The notes under the pieces are model-generated. The model was not told the DNA's origin. It was given only the letters and a program-made list of their open reading frames with translations, and did no database searches. From Bipolaris cookei (Eukaryota > Ascomycota > Dothideomycetes > Pleosporales > Pleosporaceae): a stretch of DNA of 64,000 nucleotides. Positions within the stretch are counted from its first letter, which is position 1. Every line of letters starts with the position of its first letter. Made by a program: the position numbers and the translations under genes. Positions 21,829 to 32,156 of the stretch are shown one piece after another. The DNA lies in contig NRSV01000008.1 in the NCBI GenBank assembly GCA_002286855.1, positions 372,001 to 436,000 of the forward strand. Direction: 5' to 3'.

Positions 21829-23883
21829 TTAAAAGTGCCCCCGCCCACATGCCAGTCGCACAAAGTCATAGCACACGTTCTGTCCAACCAGCTTCCTAAT
21901 CGTCTCCACCGTCGTCCATGCAGACACATCAGCAATCCCATATGCTGTCCAGCCCGCAGACGTTGCAATCTCCAACGTGTCCACCTTGCGCGTCCCACTC
22001 GCCAAATCAACAAACACCTTGCCTGCTGTCTTGGTACCCACCGCTCCGAGTACCTTGGGGCTGCCCTCGGGACTGCCGTTGCGCCCAGCCACCCGGTAAT
22101 GCTTCAGCAGTGGCACCACCAACAGCGACTTCTCCGCCGGCAGCGCTGAGATAATCACAAACGGCTGCTGCAGTCGCTTGACATCTTCAATTGACCGCAC
22201 CGGCGACACGTCAGTAGATAATGGCCCATGTGACTTGAACCCAATCGTGTATATAGGCCCGATGCCCAAGTTCTTCAGTGCGAAAATAGACGCCGATGCA
22301 TCCCCCTCGTTGTTGGCTAGCAACAACGCTGCCTGTCCGCTGTATGCCGACGGTACAAAGTCGCGTGTCAGTGTCGCTCGTATCCCTTTCCACCGAGTAT
22401 TGTCGCCAATCAGCGATGCATTGCTGCTTCCCGGCGGCACTAACACCGTATCAATCTGGCCAATAGCCCGCGCCGCGTTGGACAGAGATGGTAGGTATGG
22501 CGCAGACGCTCCCAGCGGTGGGTTGATATAGGCCCCCCCAAAGTTGTTGCGCCGGAGAATGTGCTCAATCGATGCCTTTGGCCCTCTCTCGGCAAAGCTA
22601 AATGAATGCGGTAGGCTAAGCTCATTGAAGCATTTCTCAAAAAACATTGCCTGCGACGTCGACCGGAAGCTCCCAATCCCGTATATATCTCGCTTCGGCA
22701 TCTGCCCCATGGTGTGCAGCGCCGCATTGATCTCGGCCGCACTCAGCTGCCCTGGCGCTGCAATCATGGGCAACAGTGGGTGCGTAATGGGCGTGAATAT
22801 CTTGTTGAGAGTCCTCGAGAGCTGACCCATAGGCCCCATGTTGAGTCCGGAAAAAGGTGGGTGCGGGTACTTGGCTTGAATGGTCGACCGGAAGTACTCG
22901 AGCTCGTAGTTCTCCTGCATCGAGTTGACCAGGGCATACATCTTGACAATGTCCCCATACACCGCCCCCATCTCAAACAGTCTTTGTGTTTCAGGAGACG
23001 TCCACTTGAAGGTGCCCGAGAAGTCGTGGAAGGCCGATATGATTTTGGTGCATGCCTTGTTCTCAGCCAACTTCTTTCGGATTTCCTCGGGCAGCCACAG
23101 CTCCACGTCAATGTACTCGCAGCCCCATTGTATCGCGCGCGCAAGGTATCGGTAGTAGAGCGAAGGGTCATCCATGGGAAACCGGCCGTTCTCCTTTGTG
23201 CACCTCGTCGTAAAGATGATGGGCAGCTCGGTGCGCTGGCGCAACACCATGACCTGCTCTCCCACATACTTGAGGCTGGGTACCTTGCTGATGGTCCCAT
23301 CCGCCAAAGGTTCTTCGAGCAGATCCACTCTAATCTCTATCGCGTCTGCACCAACCGACAGGATATCCAAATTCGGAAGCGCGGCATGTACGTCAGGGAA
23401 CGTGGTCGAGATTAACGTCGTTCGCGCCTTCTTGGTAAGGTCGCGGTGGGGGCCAATCTGGCCTAGGATAAAGGAGAGGTAGCGCGAAACGTCTCGACGG
23501 AAAAAGGGCGATCGTGTGTAGAGATATTCATAGTCGCATCGGTCGGTGATGCTTTCGTCCAGCTCGTAGCTTCCGTCCACCCGGTGCGTGTTGATCAACA
23601 GTCTGGAGCGATCCCAGCTGTTCAAGTGCGGTTTTGCAACCAAGCTGCTCAACCCATACACTGTCTCCTTTGGGCCGGCCAGCGCGTCCTCTATAGACGA
23701 CGCCAATTCCCATCTCTGTCCCAAAACATCCGCAATTGTGTCAACAATGCTCTCCTCGCCTTCATTGTGCAGAATCAAGAGCGTGGGTCGGGCGCCATGT
23801 GGAATCTCTTGCACGTCAATGACCATACCTTCTCTCAGATGAGGGGAGGTCATGCCCCCGGCGGTCTGCACCATGGTTGCCAT
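21829..23883 (-). CDS. Quinate-repressor-like protein: type I dehydroquinase plus shikimate dehydrogenase homology
   Basis: One exon, 684 residues from the ATG at 23881-23883; the open frame continues upstream without another ATG. Residues about 170-390 are a type I 3-dehydroquinase domain: GADAIEIRVDLLE, FTTRCTKENGRF, ISAFHDFSG (His286), GDIVKMYAL (Lys314, the Schiff-base position), MGQLSRTLN (Arg357) and APGQLSAAE. Residues about 395-680 resemble shikimate dehydrogenase (GIGSFRSTSQAMFFEKCFNE, FGGAYINPPLG, WTAYGIADVSAWTTVE). This order matches the C-terminal part of AROM and of the fungal quinate repressor QutR, which arose from AROM. The shikimate-kinase part found in QutR is not visible: the first 150 residues lack a P-loop. 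It could be a regulator or a dehydroquinase; the family is best known as repressor of quinate catabolism. Confidence 0.78.
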   Translation of the reverse strand: MATMVQTAGGMTSPHLREGMVIDVQEIPHGARPTLLILHNEGEESIVDTIADVLGQRWELASSIEDALAGPKETVYGLSSLVAKPHLNSWDRSRLLINTHRVDGSYELDESITDRCDYEYLYTRSPFFRRDVSRYLSFILGQIGPHRDLTKKARTTLISTTFPDVHAALPNLDILSVGADAIEIRVDLLEEPLADGTISKVPSLKYVGEQVMVLRQRTELPIIFTTRCTKENGRFPMDDPSLYYRYLARAIQWGCEYIDVELWLPEEIRKKLAENKACTKIISAFHDFSGTFKWTSPETQRLFEMGAVYGDIVKMYALVNSMQENYELEYFRSTIQAKYPHPPFSGLNMGPMGQLSRTLNKIFTPITHPLLPMIAAPGQLSAAEINAALHTMGQMPKRDIYGIGSFRSTSQAMFFEKCFNELSLPHSFSFAERGPKASIEHILRRNNFGGAYINPPLGASAPYLPSLSNAARAIGQIDTVLVPPGSSNASLIGDNTRWKGIRATLTRDFVPSAYSGQAALLLANNEGDASASIFALKNLGIGPIYTIGFKSHGPLSTDVSPVRSIEDVKRLQQPFVIISALPAEKSLLVVPLLKHYRVAGRNGSPEGSPKVLGAVGTKTAGKVFVDLASGTRKVDTLEIATSAGWTAYGIADVSAWTTVETIRKLVGQNVCYDFVRLACGRGHF

Positions 23884-26800
23884 GGGTGAAGATAAAATTG
23901 GGTACTGTTCTTGTTCTCGCTTTCGATTAGCCGTACGTGTTGAAACCGTTGATGCGATGCTGGATCTCGGCGAGGATGCGACGGGCGGAATACAACTGGC
24001 AAACTGCAATAACCGTCGCTACCATCTCCGAAGCGTCGACAAGGCTGAGGCAGTTGGGGGTGCGTCTGGAGAAATACAAGCGCCTCACAGTGAGCACTGT
24101 ACTAGATTCGTCCGTGGGGGGGTGGGATGCAGGACTGGCTTTTGATTTAATCGCAGTGCGCGTGAGGTTTGGAGATAGAGAGATAGCACCATGTCCTGAA
24201 CAGAAGTGGAAGCCCCAAGCCTCCGCAAACTGCGCGCGTTTGTTCGCTTCAGAGCCGTCCTATGGCTGGACGGTGAATATGCCGTTGGCATTGGCACTAG
24301 CTCGGAGCTGTAGGATAGTGTACGGACCCGGCGCGGGCACCGTGGCGTCTTCGCCGATAGTTGCGACTGAAATTTATCCGTCGGCTTACCATACGCCCAT
24401 TCGACCCCCAGATTTCGCACCAATCACATGATTTGCCATCACCCAATGCATTCGCATGCCAAGCATATCGCACCCCATCGCCATCCTTTGACGCGAGATG
24501 CTGCTGACGTTGTTGTGTCCAGATTGGTGGAGAATGGCTTGCTGCCCATCTCCCACTGAGATCCTGGGGCCTGAGGCAACACTCGACTGCCATCTGCATG
24601 TCTGAGGCGTCGACTGCCCAGCAACAACACCACCTCAATACGAGCTTGGTATTCCGTATGGGCGTAAATCATTCCGATCCACAGGCCCATTACTGTCGCG
24701 AGGCCTGCGTCTAAATCTCCGCGCCTCTGCAACTCATCAAATCCCCTTCAACCAGCCCTATCGCATTCGCTGTTGGGCGGTATGCCGTATTGGTGTTGGG
24801 TAATGGCTACCTACGCCTCCCCTGTGCGAGCTATCCCTCCCTTCTGAAAGATCTGCAAAAAAATATCATGCCCTCTCTTCACAGCAATAACTTCGAGGTG
24901 GCCTCTAACGGCTGTTGCAAAACGGCATTGCCAAATCGACACGCGTTCCATCTCTTCCGGTCTAATCGTTCGTCTCAAAGAAAGTTCACGTATACAATAT
25001 CTCGGTGATTTACCACTCTATATTAGTCCGGAGCCCGTTGTACATTGATGCTCCTTCGTTTGGCCCTCTTTGACTTTAGCCGTTAACCCTGAAACATGGG
25101 TGAGAAAGGTCAACAAACTTTGACTCTCTATTCCGGTTCCAGATTTTCCGGGACCAATTTCACTGTAACGGTGGTCCGCTTCAACGGTAGAAGTAAGTAT
25201 CACCGGTGCCGTTGAATTAGCTAATCGAGTCAGTTCAGAGATTATGACTTTCCATGTAGCACCAACTTGACCACGGAACATTTTGTATTGCAGTACCTGC
25301 GACTTCTTCTCACCTTATTTTTCCATTGCTCTTCAGCTATGGTCAACCTGAGGTATTAACTCATCGTATCTTTCATAGTACCAAACGGCTAAAGTGATGC
25401 ATCGAATGTATACGACATTATGCCACCATCAAAATGACGCATTCTAAGGGACTAAAGGCTATCTAATCGCGCATGCTGCAGCACTTCGGGCCAAAAGAAA
25501 ACCATTCTTCCATGACCAATGCATGGCTAACCGCTTCTACATACCACTTTGGACCCGCGTGGAAGCCTGTGGATACCATATTTAATCTCACCGCTGAATC
25601 GTTATCTCGGCAACTTGCAGCATTCTCTCGCCATGAGTAGACATAGCAATATGGAGCAGCAAAAGATTCTTCAGGGTTTCGCCAAAGAAACGCTACGTAT
25701 AATTGCAAGACCCTCCATCGCGAGACTTTTTGCATCCAAATTCTTCCCAGTCAAGCTAGCCGCCGTCTTTTACAACCTGATATCCCTTCTTCTCCATTAC
25801 CGTTTTGGATCGGACTATCGGAGTGTCTTTGGGAATGTATAGGCTAATGTGACTGTCCCACTTGTCTGGTCCGATCAGATTCATCTGTAGATGAACTACA
25901 TTCTCATTAATATGAAACAATACCACCGGCTGAAGAAATACGAGGAATAGATATCATGGATCGAAGATGCTGATGCAATAGACAATGCATATGACCTGTC
26001 TTGCTCCGAGTACGACAATCAGTTTGTATGATACAACCTTGTAATCTCAACGCAATCAACGTGACACTGTTCAGTAGAACTTTTCAGACACAAAAGGGAC
26101 ATATATAAGAGATATTTCTTGTCAGCAAGAGGCATCATCTTACCCACATCTTATGATGTACAAGCCCACCATGATGTATATTCAGCCATCTCCATTCATA
26201 TTTCTCCAGATCTGGATCAAACTCAGTTGCCTTAAGCCAGCCGTGAAGAAGGAGTGATCAATTATTCTCTACTGTAATTACAAAGGTTCTGTACATAATT
26301 ACTGCCGTCTTCTTCCAAACGTACATGTTTAATCAGACCATCTAGTTTAGTCTGTTAGCAGATATGTCGAGACTTATCTCTGCTTCGTCTCTCTTTGAGA
26401 CTGAAATATATTGTTTGCTATACCAAAAACTTTCCATGATAGAAAAGTGTCGCAGACTATGCTAGGATATATCGGCATGAATTACAGCCGATGTATGTTG
26501 ATATTCTACATGTAACAAGCCCCTGCAATGGTCGTGTACAAAAGACAGTTGTAGAGAACAATACACAAAACAATACGAATATCAATTCACCGCACCTACG
26601 CGTGGGACAAATACTAACATCAATTTTTCTCACCGCACCTACGCGTGCAACAGAAAGGTATGGATACGTGCTGGGTTTTAGTAATGTCGATATATTGGTA
26701 TATTGTGCAAGCATTAACACGAGCAAACAAAAGATGATCATACAAAGTAAGGCATCTTAATTACTTATAAGAGAAAAGCAGCAAGCTACGTTACGCAAGT

Positions 26801-26970
26801 GTATAGATGCCAATAACCAAAGACATGGAAAGTGTAGGGGCGAATAGGATACATGTATTAGTGATGCCAACGGCCTTGGCGCTCTGACCTCATCCAAAAC
26901 TTCGAGTGCGGCGAACGTCGGAGGTGATGCCATCACTGAACTTTCTGTCAACATCCATCAACGACACAAA
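23884..26970. other. 3.1 kb gene-poor region, AT-richer to the right
   Basis: The left part holds the promoter of the quinate-repressor-like gene. From about 25000 the DNA becomes AT-rich, with only short frames and no family resemblance (for example 25549-25842 and 26491-26760). It contains an 18-bp direct repeat pair. Such AT-rich patches in these fungi are often old, mutated repeats, but no terminal repeat or transposase remnant is recognisable. Confidence 0.45.
26587..26647. repeat. 18-bp direct repeat pair
   Basis: TCACCGCACCTACGCGTG occurs at 26587-26604 and again at 26630-26647, each preceded by a CATCAATT-like word, so the whole is an imperfect tandem duplication with a 43-bp period inside AT-rich DNA. 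Confidence 0.85.
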
Positions 26971-27615
26971 ATGTTTGCAAGACGCGCAATTCCCTTGGTA
27001 ATTATCACAAACATATTTCCGCTACATTCAATGCCTCTAACAAATACAAGGCCTTCGGAGCCGCCACCCGCGCAAGTGCACCTCGCTTTTCCCCAACCAC
27101 ACGCTTCCTCACGCCGTTCCAAGTACGACTACTCTCCGATGAAGTCCGTTCCGCAATCGACAGAGCCATTGCTTCATCTCCAGTAGTTTTGTTCATGAAG
27201 GGCACACCTGAGACACCCCAATGTGGTTTCTCCAGAGCTAGCATCCAAATTCTGGGTATGCAGGGTGTAGATCCAGACAAATTCACAGCTTTCAATGTGC
27301 TAGAGGACCAGGAGCTGAGACAAGGTATGGAATTCACACTATGCGTGAACTGGGGTAGTCGAATATTTTCGGGTTGAGCTCTGTTTGATTGCTGTTAATT
27401 GGCATGGAATGCGCTACTGGGAATATCTTGCTGACAAATGATCAGGAATCAAGGAATACTCAGAGTGGCCGACAATACCACAGCTATACGTCGACAAGGA
27501 GTTTATTGGCGGCTGTGATATTCTTATGACGATGCACCAGGACGGATCGCTCGCCAAGATGCTTGAGGAAAAGGGTGTGGTTGTTCCTGCCGAGGGACAA
27601 GGACAAGCACCCTAA
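26971..27615 (+). CDS. GRX5: Monothiol glutaredoxin, mitochondrial
   Basis: Three exons, 26971-26997, 27051-27324 and 27446-27615, give 156 residues. Exon 1 codes for only nine residues, MFARRAIPL; a 53-bp intron with a clear CTCTAAC branch site then puts the downstream frame in register. Residues 1-35 are basic and Ser/Thr-rich, a mitochondrial targeting signal. The glutaredoxin domain has VVLFMKGTPETPQCGFS with the single active-site Cys67 of the CGFS class, then WPTIPQLYVDKEFIGGCDI, which binds glutathione. Grx5 transfers [2Fe-2S] clusters in the mitochondrial matrix. Reading from the first ATG without splicing gives an unrelated frame, so the intron is required. Size and motifs are typical. 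Confidence 0.93.
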
Positions 27616-27966
27616 AAAGCTTACTTATGAAAACGGCGGGGAATACAAGATACGCAAGCTACTTATATAATACCATTTTGTATTGGTTGCGAGTGTCATC
27701 CAGTAGCTTGCATCACTGTAACAAAAATGTGTACATATGACTTATGAAACATGCCGTCAGTTGGCCCTTGGAAGCCAATGCTTTCTGATGTGCCATTTCA
27801 TGTTTGCATGTACAGGCGATGTTACTTGTCATCAGGGCGCATCTTCCTTACCAATGCCAGATGACGCAGGTCTGGATCTTGAGCTCCACACTTCTCAAGC
27901 GTGCACCATCGACACCTATGGAAACTCTCGACACATCGTCCACCCCGTCATTCCCGGTCTTTCATG
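27616..27966. other. Intergenic, 3' flank of GRX5
   Basis: About 350 bp with nothing recognisable apart from the expected 3' end of GRX5 and the upstream flank of the decayed gene. Confidence 0.4.
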
Positions 27967-29218
27967 ATGGGTGCTGAACGCAGCAAGCCTGCCCCGCATC
28001 CACAAACTACAAAGGTTTCACTCTCCAAAACAACATTACCTACAAAGGTAAAGAAAACAGTCTCAGTTGCCGCAATCTTCAGAAGAAGGAATCAAAAGGC
28101 ACATCAGAGTACATCTGCGCCCCGAAAGGATAAGGGCATTTTTGAATTCACCAAAGAAGACGGTGATGCTACGACGTTGCTAAGTGTTAAATCGCACTCG
28201 AGCCCACATACTGGGGCGAAGAAAGGATATGGAAAGCGCGCATCAGATACGCATCCACTGAGTGTAGCTTTCAAAAGCAGAACCCAAGATTCCGATATAT
28301 GGCGTTGGCAACTGACATCAAATCATACAGACGCCAGTAACGACTATCGCAGACAATTCTACCAGACGACCTCTCTCAAGCTCAACAACTTTTCTCAAAG
28401 ATCTGCTCACCACACTTCATAAGAGTACTCTACAAACCGTCCTCCCAAGCGGTAGCCCCAAGAATGCCTCTACCTCTCCACTCAAGCTGTCAGCGCCAGC
28501 AAAATACGAGCGTCTAGCTTTGCAGCTCCACCAGCCTATTTCGCAGTTCACGCTTAGACTACGCCGTACCGATAGCGAAGGCCAGGTCGTAAGCTTTGAA
28601 CAAACTCTCAAGACACGCATATTGCATTTCGAGACACTGATCGCTGCGCAAACGAAAAAAGTGGCCCAGTTCCAGAAAGCATGGGAGGCCGTTATGGGCG
28701 AGATATGGAAACCGGGCGCTGCATGTCTTGGAAGGAAAGCAATGCAGGATTTGCTTTTTACTACCGAGCAACAGCAGTAACCAAATGGTTTAACGGCACT
28801 GCTGCTACCCCCCCCCCCGTCTTCTTCTTCCTCGCCATCAAAAACTACAAACACAGAGTCCATCCTTTTTATATCTGAACAGGGAACTTCTCCCCTTTCC
28901 AAGGAAAAGAGTCGTCCTGGCAAGAAGCATGTTGCTTTCGTTAAAGATAGAGCGTCACAAGCTACTTAGGATAAATACGCCGCTAGCTGCCCAACTTCAT
29001 TTCCGCATTTCCTGTACCAATCGTCTCGATTCGGCTTGGACGCCACGATACATGCCCCGCTACATACCACGCGCGGTGAGTTTGGAGAGGATATACAGGA
29101 CTTGTAAAGGGAGGTGGAAGAAATGGGCGACAAGCAAATTGATGAGTTTATCGAGATGGAAAAGGAGCAGCGTGCGTTTTGGAAGAAGAAGAAGAAGAAG
29201 AAGAAGAAGAAGGCTTAG
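27967..29218 (+). pseudogene. Decayed conserved-looking coding region, function unknown
   Basis: A frame starting MGAERSKPAPHPQTTKVSLS runs to about 28370. There a one-base shift is needed to continue in the frame LSSSTTFLKDLLTTLHKST, QLHQPISQFTLRLRRTDSE and FTTEQQQ. From then on a single frame stays protein-like up to 29218 but is cut by stops at 28778 (TAA), 28967 (TAG) and 29105 (TAA), with PHFLYQSSRFGLD, EDIQDL, REVEEMGDKQIDEF and EMEKEQRAFW between and after them, then a Lys run from an AAG repeat. Each stop becomes Gln if one C-to-T change is reversed. No GT..AG intron removes the stops neatly. The intact product would have been a charged, coiled-coil-rich protein of about 415 residues. 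Function not recognised. Alternative: an active gene with introns that I missed. Confidence 0.55.
29181..29212. repeat. (AAG)n trinucleotide repeat
   Basis: About ten AAG units at the 3' end of the decayed gene, encoding a poly-Lys tail in its main frame. Confidence 0.9.
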
Positions 29219-29777
29219 CTTGCGAGTGCGTTACGAGACGAGTGAATTGGAAGGAAGGACGGGTGTAGCGAATATAAACGATCACAATGCCATGCAATAT
29301 TTTTAAGACCCTAAAATATCATACTTGACACGATGGCTGATTCAGGTAAAATATTATCAAGTTTGGTTTATCTTTATTTTTTGTCCTCATCTATTGCAAG
29401 CAATATGACCACAGGACAGAGCGCAATATATGTTTCTATGGAAGGAAAAAAAGAAAAACACATCTTGTAACTACTGTGGTGGAGTATCAAATGATTAGAC
29501 TGCGGATATATATTAGGAATTCTTTTCGGAGTAGATAGATACCTTCTTCACTCAACACAATACAGCGATTGGATTTTAGCTCTATTCTACCAGCTCGATT
29601 GCGGGTCGCCCCTTGATCTTTTGAGCTCGATCTTGTATCGTGCCACACTACCAATCCTGTGTATCGTAAAAAGCAAACGTCTAATAATCTAGATGGATAT
29701 CTTCAATGTTCAAAATTTGAACCCTCTGAATGGAATGTCTTTCATCGCCCTCTATTCATTATCTTGGCAAAGAGACT
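29219..29777. other. Intergenic between decayed gene and CCP1
   Basis: About 560 bp of AT-rich DNA between convergent units; it should hold the 3' untranslated region of CCP1. Nothing else is seen. Confidence 0.45.
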
Positions 29778-30954
29778 CTAATCAAAAGAGCTCTTGAAGA
29801 CCCATCGCTGGTCTTCGGGCTGCTGGAAGGGCACGCCAAGCTCAAACAGGGTCATGACTGCCTCAGTAAAGTCCTTGAAGAAAGCATCATTGTCCTTTGC
29901 ATACAGTTGGGTGTACTGCTTGAAGCTCTTGTCTTTAACAAGCTCCATGTCAGTGGGCAGCATCATGAGGCTCTTGGTCTTGACATCCTCGAACTGCTTG
30001 GGACCATTCCACTTCTTGTACGCCCACTTCTCCTCGAGGAGCAGCTTGAAGTAGTCGTTGGTCAAGGTGGTGGGAGAGAAGGTCCAGGGACCGTCGAAGC
30101 CGGAGCGGTCAGAGTGGCAGCGGCCGAGGGCGTGGGCGCCAGAGAGGGCGACCATGGCACGGTCATCGAATCCCATGCGGCCAAAGATGGCACGAATGTG
30201 GCTGCTATCCTTGGTAGCATCTGGCAGACGGCCATCAGGAGTGCAGAAAGCGACATCGCGGTCGGTACGGCCAGCACGGTAAGGAATCTTGGGGCCCTGC
30301 ATCTCCTGGATGGCGCAAACACCACCGAGAATCCACAGGTCCGAGTAGCTGATCCAAGGGAAAGCTTGCTTAACAGGCTCGAGGAAGTCGCGAGCAGCCT
30401 TGAGACCAGCATTAGCACCGTGGTCAGCTTCGGGGGCAAAGCGCATGGTTGCGCCGTTGGAGCCACCAGTTCCCGTCAACTTGTCATAGCTGCAGCATGT
30501 CAGTTCTTGGTTCCGTGGTATCAGGTACAATTGAGTACACTCACGTTCCCGAGCAGTGCCATGCCAAACGCAGCAGCACAGGGCCATAGCTGCCATCGTC
30601 GTAGTTATCGTTCTCCTCCAATCTCTTGGCGATCGTGTCGTAGACCTTCTGGTAGTCCTCGAACCTGGGAGTGAAGACTTTGGTGCTGGTCTGGCCAAAG
30701 AGCTCTGGCTTGTATGTGTATAGGGCGTAGGCACCGGCACCGACAAGTAGAGCACCAGCACCAAGAGCTAGACCGGTTGGGTTGCCCTCATGCTTATCAG
30801 GGCCATCTTCCTGGGAGGCGTATCCGCGTCGTTGGTTGCGGAAGGCGTTTTGTGTGGGTGCAACGAAGCGGGCAGATGAGCGGGTGGCGGTGGTGCGGAA
30901 TGAAGGAGCAGCCGTGCGTAGAGCACGGGAGAAGCTTCGAGAGGCCGATGCCAT
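29778..30954 (-). CDS. CCP1: Cytochrome c peroxidase, mitochondrial
   Basis: Two exons, 30954-30545 and 30489-29778, give 373 residues. The haem peroxidase reduces hydrogen peroxide with electrons from cytochrome c in the intermembrane space. The N-terminus MASASRSFSRALRTAAPSF is a mitochondrial presequence and GLALGAGALLVGAGAYALY (about 61-79) is the sorting membrane segment cleaved during import. The distal site RLAWHCSG gives Arg129, Trp132 and His133; the proximal haem ligand is His256 in ALSGAHALG; Trp272 in GFDGPWTF is at the place of the radical-forming Trp of yeast Ccp1. The single intron falls inside the Thr codon directly after HCSG. A GT repeat lies a few bases upstream of the start codon. 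A 314-codon frame on the opposite strand is a mirror artefact. Confidence 0.96.
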
Positions 30955-32156
30955 TGTGTGGACGTTTGTGTATGTGTGTGTGTGTGTGTGTTGATAAGCT
31001 ACAAACGACTTGTTTGTGTTTAGAAAGCGCAATTGGCAAAGGTAGAGCGCGAAATGAGGGGGGCGGAAAGCCAGCGAAAGTGAGACGATAAGAGACGTCA
31101 GCAAAGGGAGTGTGAGGGTTCTTATGAAGACAGGTATTTCTCGGTGTCCCGAGGGCGATGGTCTTTCTTTCTGGAAGGCACGCCAAAAGACCCACCTCTG
31201 ACAGCTGTGGGCCAATCATATGTGTCGCAGAGCATGGCTGTCTGGACCCTTGCGATTACGATATCTGAAGCAACGGCGACACAGGCCCGATAGCTTAATC
31301 TGTGCTTCTCGAATCGCCGAAGAGCGGCTTCTGGGTAGGAATCAGCTTACATACATGGGCAGATCCGCGGCAATCAAGCAGAGGAGGGTCAAGTAGTTTT
31401 GTAACTTGTTTGCATTAGGCACTGCCATGGTGCATATTCCGACCTCGTCCCGAGACAGATCGACGCAGGCCAGGCGCGCAGAATGAGGGGCAACGACATG
31501 AGGCTCTGCGGCAGCCGCCTCGAGATGCCCTTGTCGTCTTCAACAGACTATCTACAGTGTAGTAGACCGCCTCTGCCTCACTACTACTACACCAATGGTT
31601 TTTTTTGCTGTGGTCGTTTCTGCGTTAGTCACCATTCCTGGGTACGGCTGCTGACTGACCAATCACAATACTGTCATACTAAGCCATGGCGGCGTGACTC
31701 GTGCCGCACCCACATGCCGCCCCCATGCCATCCCTCTCCAGCGCGGTACAAGCGGCAAATAGTGGATGCTTTGCTACAACAGGCAGATCTCTCTATTTAG
31801 ACAGAGTGCCCCACTGTCTTATAGTTACACATGTATCAAGGCGGCAAGTCTATCCGGTAAGAAGCCAATTCCATTACATACTCCGACCCAAACGCACACA
31901 CACACACGTACATATTAGGGCTGACAAAAAGGAAACAATCAAACATGATAACTCCCGCTGGCCATGACCCTCCCGCTGATGATCCCAAATCTTGACCTAG
32001 CGCCTTGCAGGGAAATGCTCATGTCCATGCTTGTGTAAAAAACATAAAATCAGACCCAGATCCAGTACCGAAAATGCAATCATTAACCCAAGTATTTCCC
32101 CCCTCCCCTTTCGTGAGCCACTCGTTCTAGCGTGAAACATGCAAAATGAAAAACAA
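30955..32156. other. Intergenic, CCP1 promoter and 3' flank of the F-box-like gene
   Basis: About 1.2 kb. The part next to CCP1 is its promoter and 5' leader. The part to the right has only short frames without family features and a CA-rich block at 31894-31910. Confidence 0.45.
30973..30992. repeat. (GT)n microsatellite in the CCP1 leader
   Basis: About ten GT units (CA on the coding strand) starting 19 bp upstream of the CCP1 start codon, so probably transcribed in the 5' leader. Confidence 0.85.

Noticed and set aside
22714..23415. 233-codon forward frame and a 178-codon reverse frame inside the quinate-repressor-like gene
   Set aside because: Both are shadows of the long dehydroquinase/shikimate-dehydrogenase frame.
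28929..29306. 125-codon forward frame with an Arg run
   Set aside because: It reads the AAG repeat and the decayed gene in the wrong frame.
29730..30674. 314-codon forward frame
   Set aside because: It is the mirror of the CCP1 coding exons, whose motifs and splice sites are certain.
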